Shown: one piece after another, positions 29,890 through 37,935 of the stretch
Numbering within the stretch: the first letter of the stretch is position 1
Layout of the letters: each line of letters opens with the position of its first letter
The notes under the pieces: model-generated
What the model was told of the DNA's origin: nothing
Databases searched by the model: none
What the model saw: the letters and a program-made list of their open reading frames with translations, nothing else
NCBI RefSeq assembly: GCF_023147585.1
Contig: NZ_JAHXOZ010000008.1
Location: 1-64,000 of the forward strand
Direction: 5' to 3'
From: Micrococcus sp. EYE_212
Lineage (GTDB): Bacteria > Actinomycetota > Actinomycetes > Actinomycetales > Micrococcaceae
Length of the DNA stretch: 64,000 bases
Translations under genes and position numbers: made by a program

Positions 29890-30716
29890 CGCGAGCTCCC
29901 GGGCCGCCGTCCCCGGCTCACGCCGACGAACGTCTGGACCAGCGACGTGTCCGCCTCCTTGAGCCAGGCCAGGCCCACGTCCCAGCCGGGATGACGGGGG
30001 TCGCCGGCCTCGTAGGCGGCCCCCTCCGCGGACACCTCGCCCTCCACTCCCGTGTCCTCGACGGCGGCCTCGAGCTCCTGGAGCATCGCCTCGGCCTCGC
30101 GGTCGGCGCGGGACTTGCCCACGACGTCGTCCAGCGCGCTGGCCACGGGCAGCACCACGACGTCCTTGCGGCCGAACATGCGCGCCACGGACATCGGCAG
30201 CACGACGTGCCCGGTGCCGGACGCGGCGATCTCGATGGCCATGCGCTCGCCCGCGCCCGGCACCTCGGCCGGGTCCAGGGGGTCCTCGCTCGGGGCCGGG
30301 GCGAAGCGGGCGGGCTCGAGCTCCTCCTCGGGGTCGAGCTCGGCCATGGGCACGGGGCCGTCCGCGTCCACGTCCCACGCGGAGAGCAGGTGGTCCTTGC
30401 CGACGCACACCACGGGCAGCTCGGAGTAGGAGGTGACCGTGTGCACGTGCCGCGGGTCCACCCCCGCGTCCTTCACCACGTCGTCGAGCCTGCGGTCCCG
30501 CCGCCACCGCACGTAGCCCAGCTGCGGCAGCGGGTGGAGCGGCATCCCGGCGTCGTCATGGGCGAGGTGCGCCAGCTGCGCCGACTCGTCGTGGTTGACC
30601 AGCTGCACCGCGCGCTCGCGCGAGGTGAACCGGCCGACCCACGTGGACGGCGTCGCCCCCGGGATGGTGGCCAGGAACAGGGTCTCGGGCGGCGTCTCGG
30701 GGAGGTCGAAGCGCAC
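29886..30716 (-). CDS. LysR substrate-binding-domain protein lacking a DNA-binding domain
   Basis: Protein of 276 residues resembling the effector-binding half of LysR regulators: IPGATPSTWVGRF near 18, VVCVGKDHLLSA (about 103-114), VVLPMSVARMFGRKDVVVLPV (about 170-190) and LVQTFVGVSRGR at the end follow the family's alpha/beta periplasmic-binding fold. No helix-turn-helix precedes it: the only start codon in frame is the GTG at 30716 and the reading frame upstream is a Gly/Arg-rich stretch. Actinobacteria commonly carry such stand-alone LysR-sensor proteins of unknown role. An acidic insertion (about 125-150) is unusual. It overlaps the CPBP start by 4 nt. Confidence 0.6.
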   Translation of the reverse strand: MRFDLPETPPETLFLATIPGATPSTWVGRFTSRERAVQLVNHDESAQLAHLAHDDAGMPLHPLPQLGYVRWRRDRRLDDVVKDAGVDPRHVHTVTSYSELPVVCVGKDHLLSAWDVDADGPVPMAELDPEEELEPARFAPAPSEDPLDPAEVPGAGERMAIEIAASGTGHVVLPMSVARMFGRKDVVVLPVASALDDVVGKSRADREAEAMLQELEAAVEDTGVEGEVSAEGAAYEAGDPRHPGWDVGLAWLKEADTSLVQTFVGVSRGRRPGSSR

Positions 30717-30850
30717 GGGCTCGGCCCGGGCGTCCCGACGCCGGCCCCCGCCCCCGGCGGCACCGCCCCGGCCGGCGGCACGCGCAGGTCGGGCGGGCCC
30801 TCCGCGGCTCGCGCGCGACCGGCCCCCGCCGCGGCCGCCTCGTGCGGGGC

Positions 30851-31573
30851 TCAGCGGACCTTCTCCTTCAGGAAGGAGACCGCGCGGCCCCAGGCGAGCT
30901 TCGCTTCGGCCTCCTGGTAGTTGCCCGCCGGGTTCTCGTCGTTGTGGAAGGCGTGGTCGGCGTCGTAGTAGAAGTACTCGACCTCCGCGCCGGACTCCTC
31001 GCGGATCTGCTGCTCCTGCTCGCGCGCCTTCTCCACGGGGAACATCTGGTCCCGCTCGGCGTAGTGGCCCTGGACGGCGGCCTCCACCCCGGAGAAGTCG
31101 CCGGGCACGCCCTGGCCCACGCCGTAGAAGGGCACGGCGGCGGAGACCCTCGCGCCCTGCTGGTTCGCCAGGGCGAGCACGAAGCCGCCGCCCATGCAGA
31201 AGCCGATCGCGCCGACGGTCTCGGAGGTGACCTCGTCGCGGGAGAGGAGGTAGTCGACCGCGCCGGCCAGCTGGCGGGCACCCTCCTCGGCGGGGAGGTT
31301 CTCCATCATCTCGCCGGCCTCGTCGCCGTCATGGGCGATCCAGCCGCCGTAGAGGTCCGGGGCGAGGGCCACGAAGCCCTCCTCGGCGAGGCGGTCGCAC
31401 ACGTCCTTGATGTGGTCCACGAGGCCCCACCACTCCTGGATCACGATCACGCCGTGGCCCTGGCCGGACTCGGGGAGGGCAAGGTAGCCGTGGCCCTGCT
31501 GGTCGCCGTGCGCGGCGTCCTTCGTCGGCAGCTCGAACGTGGTGTTCTGGTGCGGGGTCTTCGAAGCCATCAT
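30851..31573 (-). CDS. dienelactone hydrolase family protein
   Basis: Alpha/beta hydrolase of the dienelactone hydrolase family, 240 residues, cytoplasmic. The catalytic triad is visible: C126 in GFCMGGG, D175 in YAERDQMFP and H207 in DADHAFHND. IQEWWGL near 45 is the typical oxyanion-side loop. Some members open lactones in aromatic degradation, but many have other ester substrates, and no aromatic ring-cleavage genes are nearby. TAGGGT at 31581-31586 lies 8 nt before the first of two ATGs, so the transcript is probably leaderless; the second ATG (31570) is also possible. Confidence 0.9.
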   Translation of the reverse strand: MMASKTPHQNTTFELPTKDAAHGDQQGHGYLALPESGQGHGVIVIQEWWGLVDHIKDVCDRLAEEGFVALAPDLYGGWIAHDGDEAGEMMENLPAEEGARQLAGAVDYLLSRDEVTSETVGAIGFCMGGGFVLALANQQGARVSAAVPFYGVGQGVPGDFSGVEAAVQGHYAERDQMFPVEKAREQEQQIREESGAEVEYFYYDADHAFHNDENPAGNYQEAEAKLAWGRAVSFLKEKVR

Positions 31574-31630
31574 GCGCCCCACCCTACGGATCGCGCCCGG
31601 GGTGCGGCGAGGGCTGGTCGCACTCCGCGC

Positions 31631-31684
31631 TGTGGTCACGACACGCCGCGCACGCTCCGGGGCGGACGGCGTGTCGTGACCACA
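31631..31684. repeat. 18-bp perfect intergenic hairpin sharing its core with 26380
   Basis: Arms at 31631-31648 and 31667-31684 are perfect reverse complements with an 18-nt loop; flanking GCGC at 31627-31630 and 31687-31690 can extend the stem. The left arm shares 17 nt, GTGGTCACGACACGCCG, with 26380-26396. It lies downstream of the acyl-CoA synthetase gene. Confidence 0.8.
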
Positions 31685-31729
31685 ACGCGCCGGAGCGCCG
31701 AAGCGTCGGAGCGTCAGCGCTTCAGCACC

Positions 31730-33703
31730 TCAGCGCTTCGGCAGCAGGTGCGCGATCCGCTCCGCGAGCGCCGAGCGCTTGAGCTTCTGCGTGGGCGTGA
31801 GGAGCGCGGCGAGCTCCTCGGGGTCCGGCAGGAGCACCTTGTAGGAGCGCAGCCGCTCGGGCACGGGGACCTTCGCATTGGCGGCGTCGATGGCCGCGCC
31901 CACCGAGTCGCGGATCCGCTGCTCGGAGACCTCGATCATGCGCCCGGCCTCGTCCCTGAACCGCTCCGCGGTCTCGGCGCCGTCCCGCAGGCGGGCGGAC
32001 ACGGCGTCGGGCACCTGCCAGTCCGGCAGGTGACGCTGCACCCACGCGGCGAGGGCCTCGCGGTCCAGCAGGATCATGGCGGTGGGGTGGTCCAGGCCAT
32101 CGCCGATCACCACGGCGTGGCCGACCGCGGGGTGCAGCTCCACCTCGCGCTCCCACGCGGCGGGGTTGATGGTCTTGCCGTTGGCGGTGACGATCACGTC
32201 CTTGACGCGACCGGTCACGGTGAGCCGGTCGTCGTCGTCGAGACGGCCGAGGTCCCCGGTGCGGAACCACTCGCCGTCGAACGCGGCGGCGGTCTCATCC
32301 TCGTCGGTGTACCCGGCGAACACGCCGGGGCCGCGCATCTGGATCTCGTCGTCGTCAGCGATCCGCACGGACATCCCGGGCAGGGGCAGGCCCACGGTGC
32401 CGGGGACCACGTCCCCCTCGCGATGGCCCACGGCGGGGGCGGTGGTCTCGGTGAGCCCGTAGCCCTCGAACACGGTCAGGCCCATGCCGGTGAACAGGCG
32501 CAGCAGGTCCGGGTCGAGCTTGGCCGCGCCGCACAGCAGGTGGGTCACCCGGCCGCCGAGCAGGTGCCGCACCCGGCGGTAGAAGAGCCGCTCGTAGAGG
32601 GCCAGCTGGGCGCGCACGGGCACCAGGAGCTTGGGGTCCTCGCCCAGCACCACGCGCCCCTTCGCGACGGCGGCCGCCCGGGCGCGCTCCCAGAGCACGC
32701 CCACGGAGAGCGGGCCCACGCGGGTGCCGCGCGCCTTCTCCTCCACGCCGAGCACGATCTTGGACAGCACGCCGGGGACCACCATCACGAAGGTCGGGCG
32801 GATCTGCCCCATGGACGGCACGGCGGCCTTCGGGTAGCCCACGTGCGCCACGGACATCCCACCGTGCAGGCAGATCATCTGCACGGCGCGGGAGAGCACG
32901 TGCGCCAGCGGCAGGAACAGCACGGTGGAGCCGCCCGGGTGCACGAACCCCCGGTAGGCCTCGGCCACGTTGAGCACCTGGTGGACGAAGGACCGGTGCA
33001 GGATCCTCGTCCCCTTGGGCTCCCCCGTGGTGCCGGACGTGAACACGATCGTGGCGACGTCGTCCAGGCCTCGGGCCGTGCGGGCCGCCTCGAGCGCCCC
33101 GTCGGTGACGTCGGCGCCGAGCGCCTCGAGGGCGCGCAGGTCGCCGGCGGGGACGCCGTCGGCGTCGGCGTCGTCCAGGGTCCACACCGCGGACCCGTGG
33201 GGGCCGCGAGCGGCGCCGTCCCGCGCGTCGAGGGCCTCGCGCAGCGTGGCTGCGGCGGCCCGGGAGCCGGCGAAGGCGGCGCGCACGCCCACGACGTCGG
33301 CGATCGCCGCCATCTGCGTGGCCGGGGCGGAGTCGAACATGGGGACCACCACGGCGCCCGCGTAGAGGCAGGCGAGGTCCATCAGGGTCCACTCGTACCG
33401 GGTGGCGGAGACGATGGACACGGCGTCCCCCGGGCGGATCCCCAGCGCGATCAGGCCCTTGGCCAGCGCGCGCACCCGGGCGTGGAACGCGGCCGTGGTG
33501 ACCGGCTCCCACGGGGCGTCGAACGGCGCGGCGGGGTGGCGCACCTGGAAGGCCACCACGTCGGGGTGCCCCGCGACGCGGCGCTCCAGGACGTCGGTGA
33601 TGTTGCGCAGCTCGGCGGCGTCGGCGAGGGCGGGCATGTCCACCTGGCGGCGGGGGACCGGGGAGGCGGACGGGGCGGCGGGGACCGGGGAGGCGGAGTC
33701 CAT
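31730..33703 (-). CDS. long-chain fatty acid--CoA ligase (AMP-dependent synthetase)
   Basis: Adenylate-forming enzyme of 657 residues that activates a fatty acid with ATP and joins it to CoA. The P-loop-like motif is FTSGTTGEPKG (about 222-232); FEGYGLTET near 405 and GEWFRTGDLGRLD near 470 are the A4/A5 and hinge motifs; GRVKDVIVTANGKTINP carries the C-terminal catalytic lysine region. The layout matches the FadD15-like long-chain group in actinobacteria. There is no membrane segment. The first 20 residues are a Pro/Ala/Ser repeat and may be dispensable. It is a single gene followed by the hairpin at 31631 and is not in an operon with YceI, from which a strong hairpin separates it. Confidence 0.93.
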   Translation of the reverse strand: MDSASPVPAAPSASPVPRRQVDMPALADAAELRNITDVLERRVAGHPDVVAFQVRHPAAPFDAPWEPVTTAAFHARVRALAKGLIALGIRPGDAVSIVSATRYEWTLMDLACLYAGAVVVPMFDSAPATQMAAIADVVGVRAAFAGSRAAAATLREALDARDGAARGPHGSAVWTLDDADADGVPAGDLRALEALGADVTDGALEAARTARGLDDVATIVFTSGTTGEPKGTRILHRSFVHQVLNVAEAYRGFVHPGGSTVLFLPLAHVLSRAVQMICLHGGMSVAHVGYPKAAVPSMGQIRPTFVMVVPGVLSKIVLGVEEKARGTRVGPLSVGVLWERARAAAVAKGRVVLGEDPKLLVPVRAQLALYERLFYRRVRHLLGGRVTHLLCGAAKLDPDLLRLFTGMGLTVFEGYGLTETTAPAVGHREGDVVPGTVGLPLPGMSVRIADDDEIQMRGPGVFAGYTDEDETAAAFDGEWFRTGDLGRLDDDDRLTVTGRVKDVIVTANGKTINPAAWEREVELHPAVGHAVVIGDGLDHPTAMILLDREALAAWVQRHLPDWQVPDAVSARLRDGAETAERFRDEAGRMIEVSEQRIRDSVGAAIDAANAKVPVPERLRSYKVLLPDPEELAALLTPTQKLKRSALAERIAHLLPKR

Positions 33704-33758
33704 GGTGACGATTCTCGTGCATCCGCGGCCCGCTGACCTGCACCCGGTCCGGCCACGG

Positions 33759-33796
33759 CGACGCCGGCCGCCCCGGGGTGGGGGCGGCCGGCGTCG
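33759..33796 (-). terminator. yceI terminator hairpin
   Basis: Perfect 16-bp stem, arms 33759-33774 and 33781-33796, 6-nt loop, about 65 bp after the yceI stop on the same strand and just upstream of the acyl-CoA synthetase start. The GC-rich stem without a T-run is the usual form in this genome. Confidence 0.8.
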
Positions 33797-33861
33797 TGGG
33801 GTGTCCGGGGGGGGAGACGATCAGCCCCGGACGTCTGCGGGTCCGGCGGGCCGGGCCCGGA

Positions 33862-34398
33862 TCAGGCCTGGACGAACTCGGCGTCGATCTCGATCTTCAC
33901 CTTGTCGCCCACCAGCACGCCGCCGGCCTCGAGCCCGGCGTTCCAGGTCAGTCCGAAGTCCTTGCGGGAGATCTCGGTCTTGGCCTCGAAGCCCACGCGG
34001 GTGGTGCCGAACGGGTCGGTGGTCTGGCCGCCGAGCTCGACCTCCAGCTCGACCTGCTTCGTGGTCTCCAGGATGGTGAGGTCGCCGACCAGGACGAACT
34101 CCTCGCCGTCGAAGCCGCGGACCTCGGTCGAGCGGAAGGTCATGGTGGGGTGCTTCTCCACGTCGAAGAAGTCCTCGCCCTTGAGGTGGCCGTCGCGGTT
34201 GGCGTCCTTGGTGTCGATGGACTGCATGTCCACGGTGATGTCCGCGGAGGAGCGGGCGAAGTCCTCGGCGACGGTGAGGGTGCCGGAGACGGCCTGGAAG
34301 GTGCCGCGCACCTTGGAGATGCCCGCGTGGCGGACCGTGAAGCCCACCTCGGTGTGGGAGGCGTCGAGGTTCCAGGTTCCGGGGGTGACCTGCGTCAT
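33862..34398 (-). CDS. YceI family lipocalin-like protein
   Basis: Single-domain protein of 178 residues with the YceI fold, a beta barrel that binds long isoprenoid-type lipids. WNLDASHTEVGFTVRHAGISKVRG at the start and HPTMTFRSTEV in the middle are the family signatures, and the C-terminal FGLTWNAGLEAGGVLVGDKVKIEIDAEF closes the barrel. No signal peptide is present, so unlike the proteobacterial periplasmic members it is cytoplasmic. AAGGAG precedes the ATG. The -10 TAGATT (34462-34467, this strand) lies inside a dyad, suggesting repression by a MarR-type or other dimeric regulator, though no regulator gene is adjacent. Confidence 0.9.
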   Translation of the reverse strand: MTQVTPGTWNLDASHTEVGFTVRHAGISKVRGTFQAVSGTLTVAEDFARSSADITVDMQSIDTKDANRDGHLKGEDFFDVEKHPTMTFRSTEVRGFDGEEFVLVGDLTILETTKQVELEVELGGQTTDPFGTTRVGFEAKTEISRKDFGLTWNAGLEAGGVLVGDKVKIEIDAEFVQA

Positions 34399-34796
34399 GG
34401 GGATGCTCCTTCAAGGATGTTCGGATCTGCGGTCACAGGGTGCTCCCCCGTGCTTGTTTCAAATCTAAACATCTCTCTCCATCGCGCGCCCAGGACTTGC
34501 ACGTGAAAGTCAGAAACACTCCGTCACACTTCACGTGTGAACCGCGGAATCTCGTCGTTCGCGCGCCGGGGGCGCGGGCATCGTCGTCGCGACCGGTGTC
34601 CTGTAACCTGGGCCACACGTGCCGCCCACCCGCGGCCGCTCCCGGCGCCGACCTGCGCTGACGACGACGGGCCCCCACCTGGTCCTCCCCGTCCGACCGA
34701 TCCGCGTGAGGCACCCCGCCCGCGGACCGTCCGACGACGACACCAGCCCCGGCGACCCGCCCCCGCGTCGCCCTCCCGCCTGAAGGAGGCCCAGCC
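34399..34796. promoter_or_regulatory. divergent regulatory region of yceI and the CitE-like gene
   Basis: This 398-bp gap holds an AT-rich dyad TGTTT-N7-AAACA at 34455-34471 covering the yceI -10, an 8-bp inverted repeat CACGTGAA/TTCACGTG at 34500-34507 and 34530-34537, an overlapping TCACAC-N5-GTGTGA at 34524-34540, and a plus-strand -10 TAACCT at 34604-34609. From there to the citE ATG is a leader of about 180 nt. No convincing gene lies in the gap. Confidence 0.55.
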
Positions 34797-35756
34797 ATGA
34801 CCGTCACCCTCTCCCCCTCGCCCACCCAGCCGTTCTCCCCCGTGCCCGGCCAGCGGATCGACCCCGAGCTCGCCCGCTCCTGGCTGCTCGTGAACGCCGC
34901 GCAGCCCGAGCGCTTCCAGCCCGCGGAGGACTCGGCCGCGGACATCGTCATCCTGGACGTCGAGGACTCCGTGGCCCCCGCGGACAAGCCCAAGGCCCTG
35001 CAGGACACCGTCGACTGGCTCACCTCGGGCCACACCGCGTGGGTGCGCCTCAACGGCTACGGCTCGAAGTGGTGGGAGGACGACGTCGCGGCGCTCGCCG
35101 CGACCCTGCCCGCGCACCTGGGCGGGCCGGTCGCCGAGGGCGGCCTGGCCGGCGTCGTGCTGGCGATGGTGGAGTCCACCGACCACGTGAACGAGACCGC
35201 GAAGCGGCTGCCGGGCGTGCCCGTGGTGGCGCTCGTGGAGACGGCACGCGGACTGCAGCGGATCGACTCGATCGCCGCCGCGAAGGGCACGTTCCGCCTG
35301 GCGTTCGGCATCGGCGACTTCCGCCGCGACACCGGCCTGGGCGAGTCGCCGATGGCGCTGGCGTACACGCGGTCCCAGTTCACGATCGCGGCGAAGGCCA
35401 CGGGGCTGCCGGGCGCGATCGACGGGCCCACCGTGGGTTCCACCGGCGTGAAGCTCGCCGAGGCGACGGCGGTGACCGCGGAGTTCGGCATGACCGGCAA
35501 GCTGTGCCTCGCGCCGGAGCAGTGCGCGGCCGTGAACGAGGGGCTCAGCCCGTCCCAGGAGGAGCTGGCGTGGGCCCACGAGTTCCTCGCGGACTTCGAG
35601 GCCGACGGCGGCGAGATCCGCAACGGCTCCGACCTGCCCCGCAAGGCGCGCGCGGAGAAGATCCTCGGGCTGGCCGCCGCGTTCGGGGTGCACTCCACGC
35701 GGTACCCGGACCAGGACGACGCGATCACGGCGCCGTCGGACACGTACCACTACTGA
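34797..35756 (+). CDS. CitE-like aldolase/lyase (HpcH/HpaI family)
   Basis: TIM-barrel C-C lyase related to the beta subunit of citrate lyase, 319 residues. IVILDVEDSVAPADKPKA (about 50-67) has the acidic metal site, WVRLNGYGSKWWEDD follows, VVALVETARGLQRIDSIAA has the catalytic glutamate region, and LAFGIGDFRRDTGL carries the metal-binding Asp. Stand-alone CitE-like proteins cleave citramalyl-CoA, malyl-CoA or related acyl-CoAs rather than citrate itself, because citD and citF are absent here. It faces the tctABC transporter operon convergently, hinting at use of an imported tri- or dicarboxylate. AAGGAGG precedes the ATG. Confidence 0.85.
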   Translation: MTVTLSPSPTQPFSPVPGQRIDPELARSWLLVNAAQPERFQPAEDSAADIVILDVEDSVAPADKPKALQDTVDWLTSGHTAWVRLNGYGSKWWEDDVAALAATLPAHLGGPVAEGGLAGVVLAMVESTDHVNETAKRLPGVPVVALVETARGLQRIDSIAAAKGTFRLAFGIGDFRRDTGLGESPMALAYTRSQFTIAAKATGLPGAIDGPTVGSTGVKLAEATAVTAEFGMTGKLCLAPEQCAAVNEGLSPSQEELAWAHEFLADFEADGGEIRNGSDLPRKARAEKILGLAAAFGVHSTRYPDQDDAITAPSDTYHY

Positions 35757-35781
35757 GCGGGGCCGTCGCCCACCAGAAACG

Positions 35782-35834
35782 CGGGTTGAGTTGTCACGGG
35801 TGCGGAGGCCGCACACCGGTGACAACTCAACCCG
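35782..35834. terminator. 16-bp hairpin between CitE-like gene and tctA
   Basis: Perfect arms CGGGTTGAGTTGTCAC (35782-35797) and its complement (35819-35834); the loop holds a second short stem TGCGG/CCGCA (35801-35805, 35809-35813). It lies between convergent stops and is probably a bidirectional terminator, one of several long hairpins in this window. Confidence 0.7.
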
Positions 35835-35867
35835 TGTTGCCTCGGGGGGCGCGGATCCCGCCTCCGC

Positions 35868-37373
35868 TCAGACGTCCCGGCGGGTGCGGCTGACGACGGC
35901 GGCACGCACGGAGAACGCCAGGACGACGGCCAGGATCCCGTAGATCACCCACGTGATGGGGCTGGAGACCAGGATGGCGGGATCGCCCACCGAGCTCAGC
36001 AGCGCATCCCTGAGGCTGGTCTCGGCGAGCGGCCCGAGGACCATGCCGATCATGAGCGGGGCGAGCGGGTAGCCGTAGCGGCGCATGAGGAAGCCGAGCA
36101 CGCCGAGGGCCAGCAGCATGAGCAGGTCGAACACGGCGCCCGTGGTGGCGTAGATCCCGAGCCCGCAGAACAGGGTGATCCCCGCGTACAGGTAGTGCTG
36201 AGGGATGAGCAGGAGCTTGGCCCACAGCTGGGCGAACGGGAGGTTGATGGCCAGGAGCACCACCATGGCGATGAAGAAGCTGGCCAGCAGCGCCCACACG
36301 AGGTCGGGCGAGCGGTCGAACAGCAGCGGGCCGGGCTGCAGGCCGTACTGCCGGAACGCCGCGAGCATGATCGCGGCGGTCGCCGAGACGGGCAGGCCCA
36401 GCGTGAGCAGGGCGCCCATCGCCATGCCGGTGGTCGCGTTGCCCGCGGCCTCCGGGGCGGCGAGGCCGCGGATGGCGCCCTTGCCGAACATCGGGACCCG
36501 GCGGCGCCTGTCCAGGCGGCGCTCCGCGGAGTAGGCCAGGAACGTGGGGACCTCGGAGCCGCCGACGGGGACGATGCCGAACGGCAGGCCGATCGCGGTG
36601 CCGCGCAGCCACGCGGGGGCGGCCTCGCGGAACTCGGCCCCGGAGAGCCACGGCCGGCCGGTGCGGCGGATCCGCAGGTCCCTCCGCTCGCGGCGCACGC
36701 GGGAGGCGACATGGAACACCTCGCCGAGGGCGAGGACGGCCACGGTCACGGTCACCAGCGGGATCCCGTCGAAGAGCTGCGAGGAGCCCATCGTGAACCG
36801 CTCGGTCCCGGTGACGCCGTCGATGCCCACCACGGCGATGCCCAGCCCGAGCACGAGCGATGCCAGGCCCCGAAGCACGGAGTCGGCGACCACGGAGGAG
36901 GTGGCCACGAAGGCGAACAGGGCGAGCGCGAAGTACTCGGCCGGTCCGAAGCTAGTGGAGAACTCGGCCAGCACGGGCGCCAGGAACACCACGCACACCG
37001 AGGCGATGATGCCGCCGATGAACGCGCCGATCGCCGCCGTCGCGAGCGCCTGGGCCGCGCGCCCGTCCTGGGCCATGCGGTGGCCCTCGAAGGTGGAGGC
37101 GATGGCCGAGGCCTGCCCCGGGGTGTTCATCAGGATGGCCATGGTCGAGTCGCCGAACAGGCCGCCGAAGTACACGCCGGCGAACAGGATGAACGCGGCC
37201 GTGGGCTCGAGCGCGAACGTCATGGGCAGCAGCAGGGCCACGGCCATGGACGACCCGAGGCCGGGCATGACGCCCACGGCGGTGCCGAGCAGACAGCCGA
37301 GCACCACCCACAGCAGGTTCATCGGGGTGAGGGCTCCCGCGAAGCCCTCCATCAGAAGACCGAGCGTCTCCAT
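35868..37373 (-). CDS. tctA: tripartite tricarboxylate transporter, large membrane subunit TctA
   Basis: The large permease subunit of a tripartite tricarboxylate transporter, 501 residues and about 11-12 membrane helices. GCLLGTAVGVMPGLGSSMAVALLLP near 28 and GGLFGDSTMAILMNTPG near 70 are the first family signatures; the second repeat has PFGIVPVGGSEVPTFLAY and AAPEAAGNATTGMAMGALLTLGLPVSATAAIML. It moves citrate or a related carboxylate with a cation, using the periplasmic binder TctC. The ATG at 37373 was chosen over GTG 37385 because GGAGG lies 10 nt before it. It follows tctB with 1 bp spacing and ends the operon at the hairpin 35782-35834. Confidence 0.93.
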   Translation of the reverse strand: METLGLLMEGFAGALTPMNLLWVVLGCLLGTAVGVMPGLGSSMAVALLLPMTFALEPTAAFILFAGVYFGGLFGDSTMAILMNTPGQASAIASTFEGHRMAQDGRAAQALATAAIGAFIGGIIASVCVVFLAPVLAEFSTSFGPAEYFALALFAFVATSSVVADSVLRGLASLVLGLGIAVVGIDGVTGTERFTMGSSQLFDGIPLVTVTVAVLALGEVFHVASRVRRERRDLRIRRTGRPWLSGAEFREAAPAWLRGTAIGLPFGIVPVGGSEVPTFLAYSAERRLDRRRRVPMFGKGAIRGLAAPEAAGNATTGMAMGALLTLGLPVSATAAIMLAAFRQYGLQPGPLLFDRSPDLVWALLASFFIAMVVLLAINLPFAQLWAKLLLIPQHYLYAGITLFCGLGIYATTGAVFDLLMLLALGVLGFLMRRYGYPLAPLMIGMVLGPLAETSLRDALLSSVGDPAILVSSPITWVIYGILAVVLAFSVRAAVVSRTRRDV

Positions 37374-37374
37374 G

Positions 37375-37935
37375 TCAGAAGCCACCTCCCAGGACGCCCG
37401 AGGGCAGGGTCAGACCGAGCACGACCGCGAACGCGAGGTACGCGAGCGAGGAGACGAACAGGGCCACGAGGATGTCGAACACCGGCCGCGGCGAGCCGAA
37501 GGCGCGGGCCACGGTCCAGAACAGCAGGGCGCCGGCCAGGATCCAGCCGAGCCACGGCAGCAGCAGAGCGAACGCCAGGAAGCCCAGGAACACCCAGGCC
37601 AGGGCGGAGAAGTCGGAGTGGAAGCGGGTGAGGGGACCGGCCGGCTGGCCGACCTCGCCGTCCGCGTCCGCCTGGCCCTCCGGGGACTCGCGCGTCACCG
37701 CCACCTGGACGGCGAGGGCCACGGCGAGCACCAGCCCGACCGCCGCGAGGATCAGCGGGAAGAACGAGGGGCCGGGGAAGTCCATCCCCTCGGTGTCCAT
37801 GCGGAGCGAGCCGATCAGCAGGTAGAGGCTGAACGCCGCCAGCACGCCGGGCATGACGAGGGCCGAGAGGCCGGTGGCACGCCCCCAGCGGGAGCGCTCG
37901 GGCGAGACGGCGGGGACGGTGGTCGAGTCGCTCAT
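37375..37935 (-). CDS. tctB: tripartite tricarboxylate transporter, small membrane subunit TctB
   Basis: Small membrane subunit of 186 residues with four hydrophobic segments: about 24-43, 60-84, 110-140 (two helices) and 155-180. The DUF1468/TctB pattern of FPGPSFFPLILAAVGLVLAVAL after the first helix is visible. TctB accompanies TctA, with a poorly understood structural role. The ATG overlaps the tctC stop by ATGA (37932-37935), and tctA starts 1 bp after its stop, so the three genes are one transcription unit in the order tctC-tctB-tctA. A basic/acidic linker (about 85-100) lies between helices 2 and 3. Confidence 0.9.
   Translation of the reverse strand: MSDSTTVPAVSPERSRWGRATGLSALVMPGVLAAFSLYLLIGSLRMDTEGMDFPGPSFFPLILAAVGLVLAVALAVQVAVTRESPEGQADADGEVGQPAGPLTRFHSDFSALAWVFLGFLAFALLLPWLGWILAGALLFWTVARAFGSPRPVFDILVALFVSSLAYLAFAVVLGLTLPSGVLGGGF

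Noticed and set aside
30717-30850. N-terminal extension of the LysR-like protein with a DNA-binding domain
   Set aside because: The in-frame sequence is Gly/Arg/Ala-rich without start codon or helix-turn-helix pattern.
34619-34784. GTG-started leader ORF upstream of the CitE-like gene
   Set aside because: Product is Pro/Arg-rich low complexity with no ribosome-binding site and a poor distance (10 nt) from the -10; likely chance.
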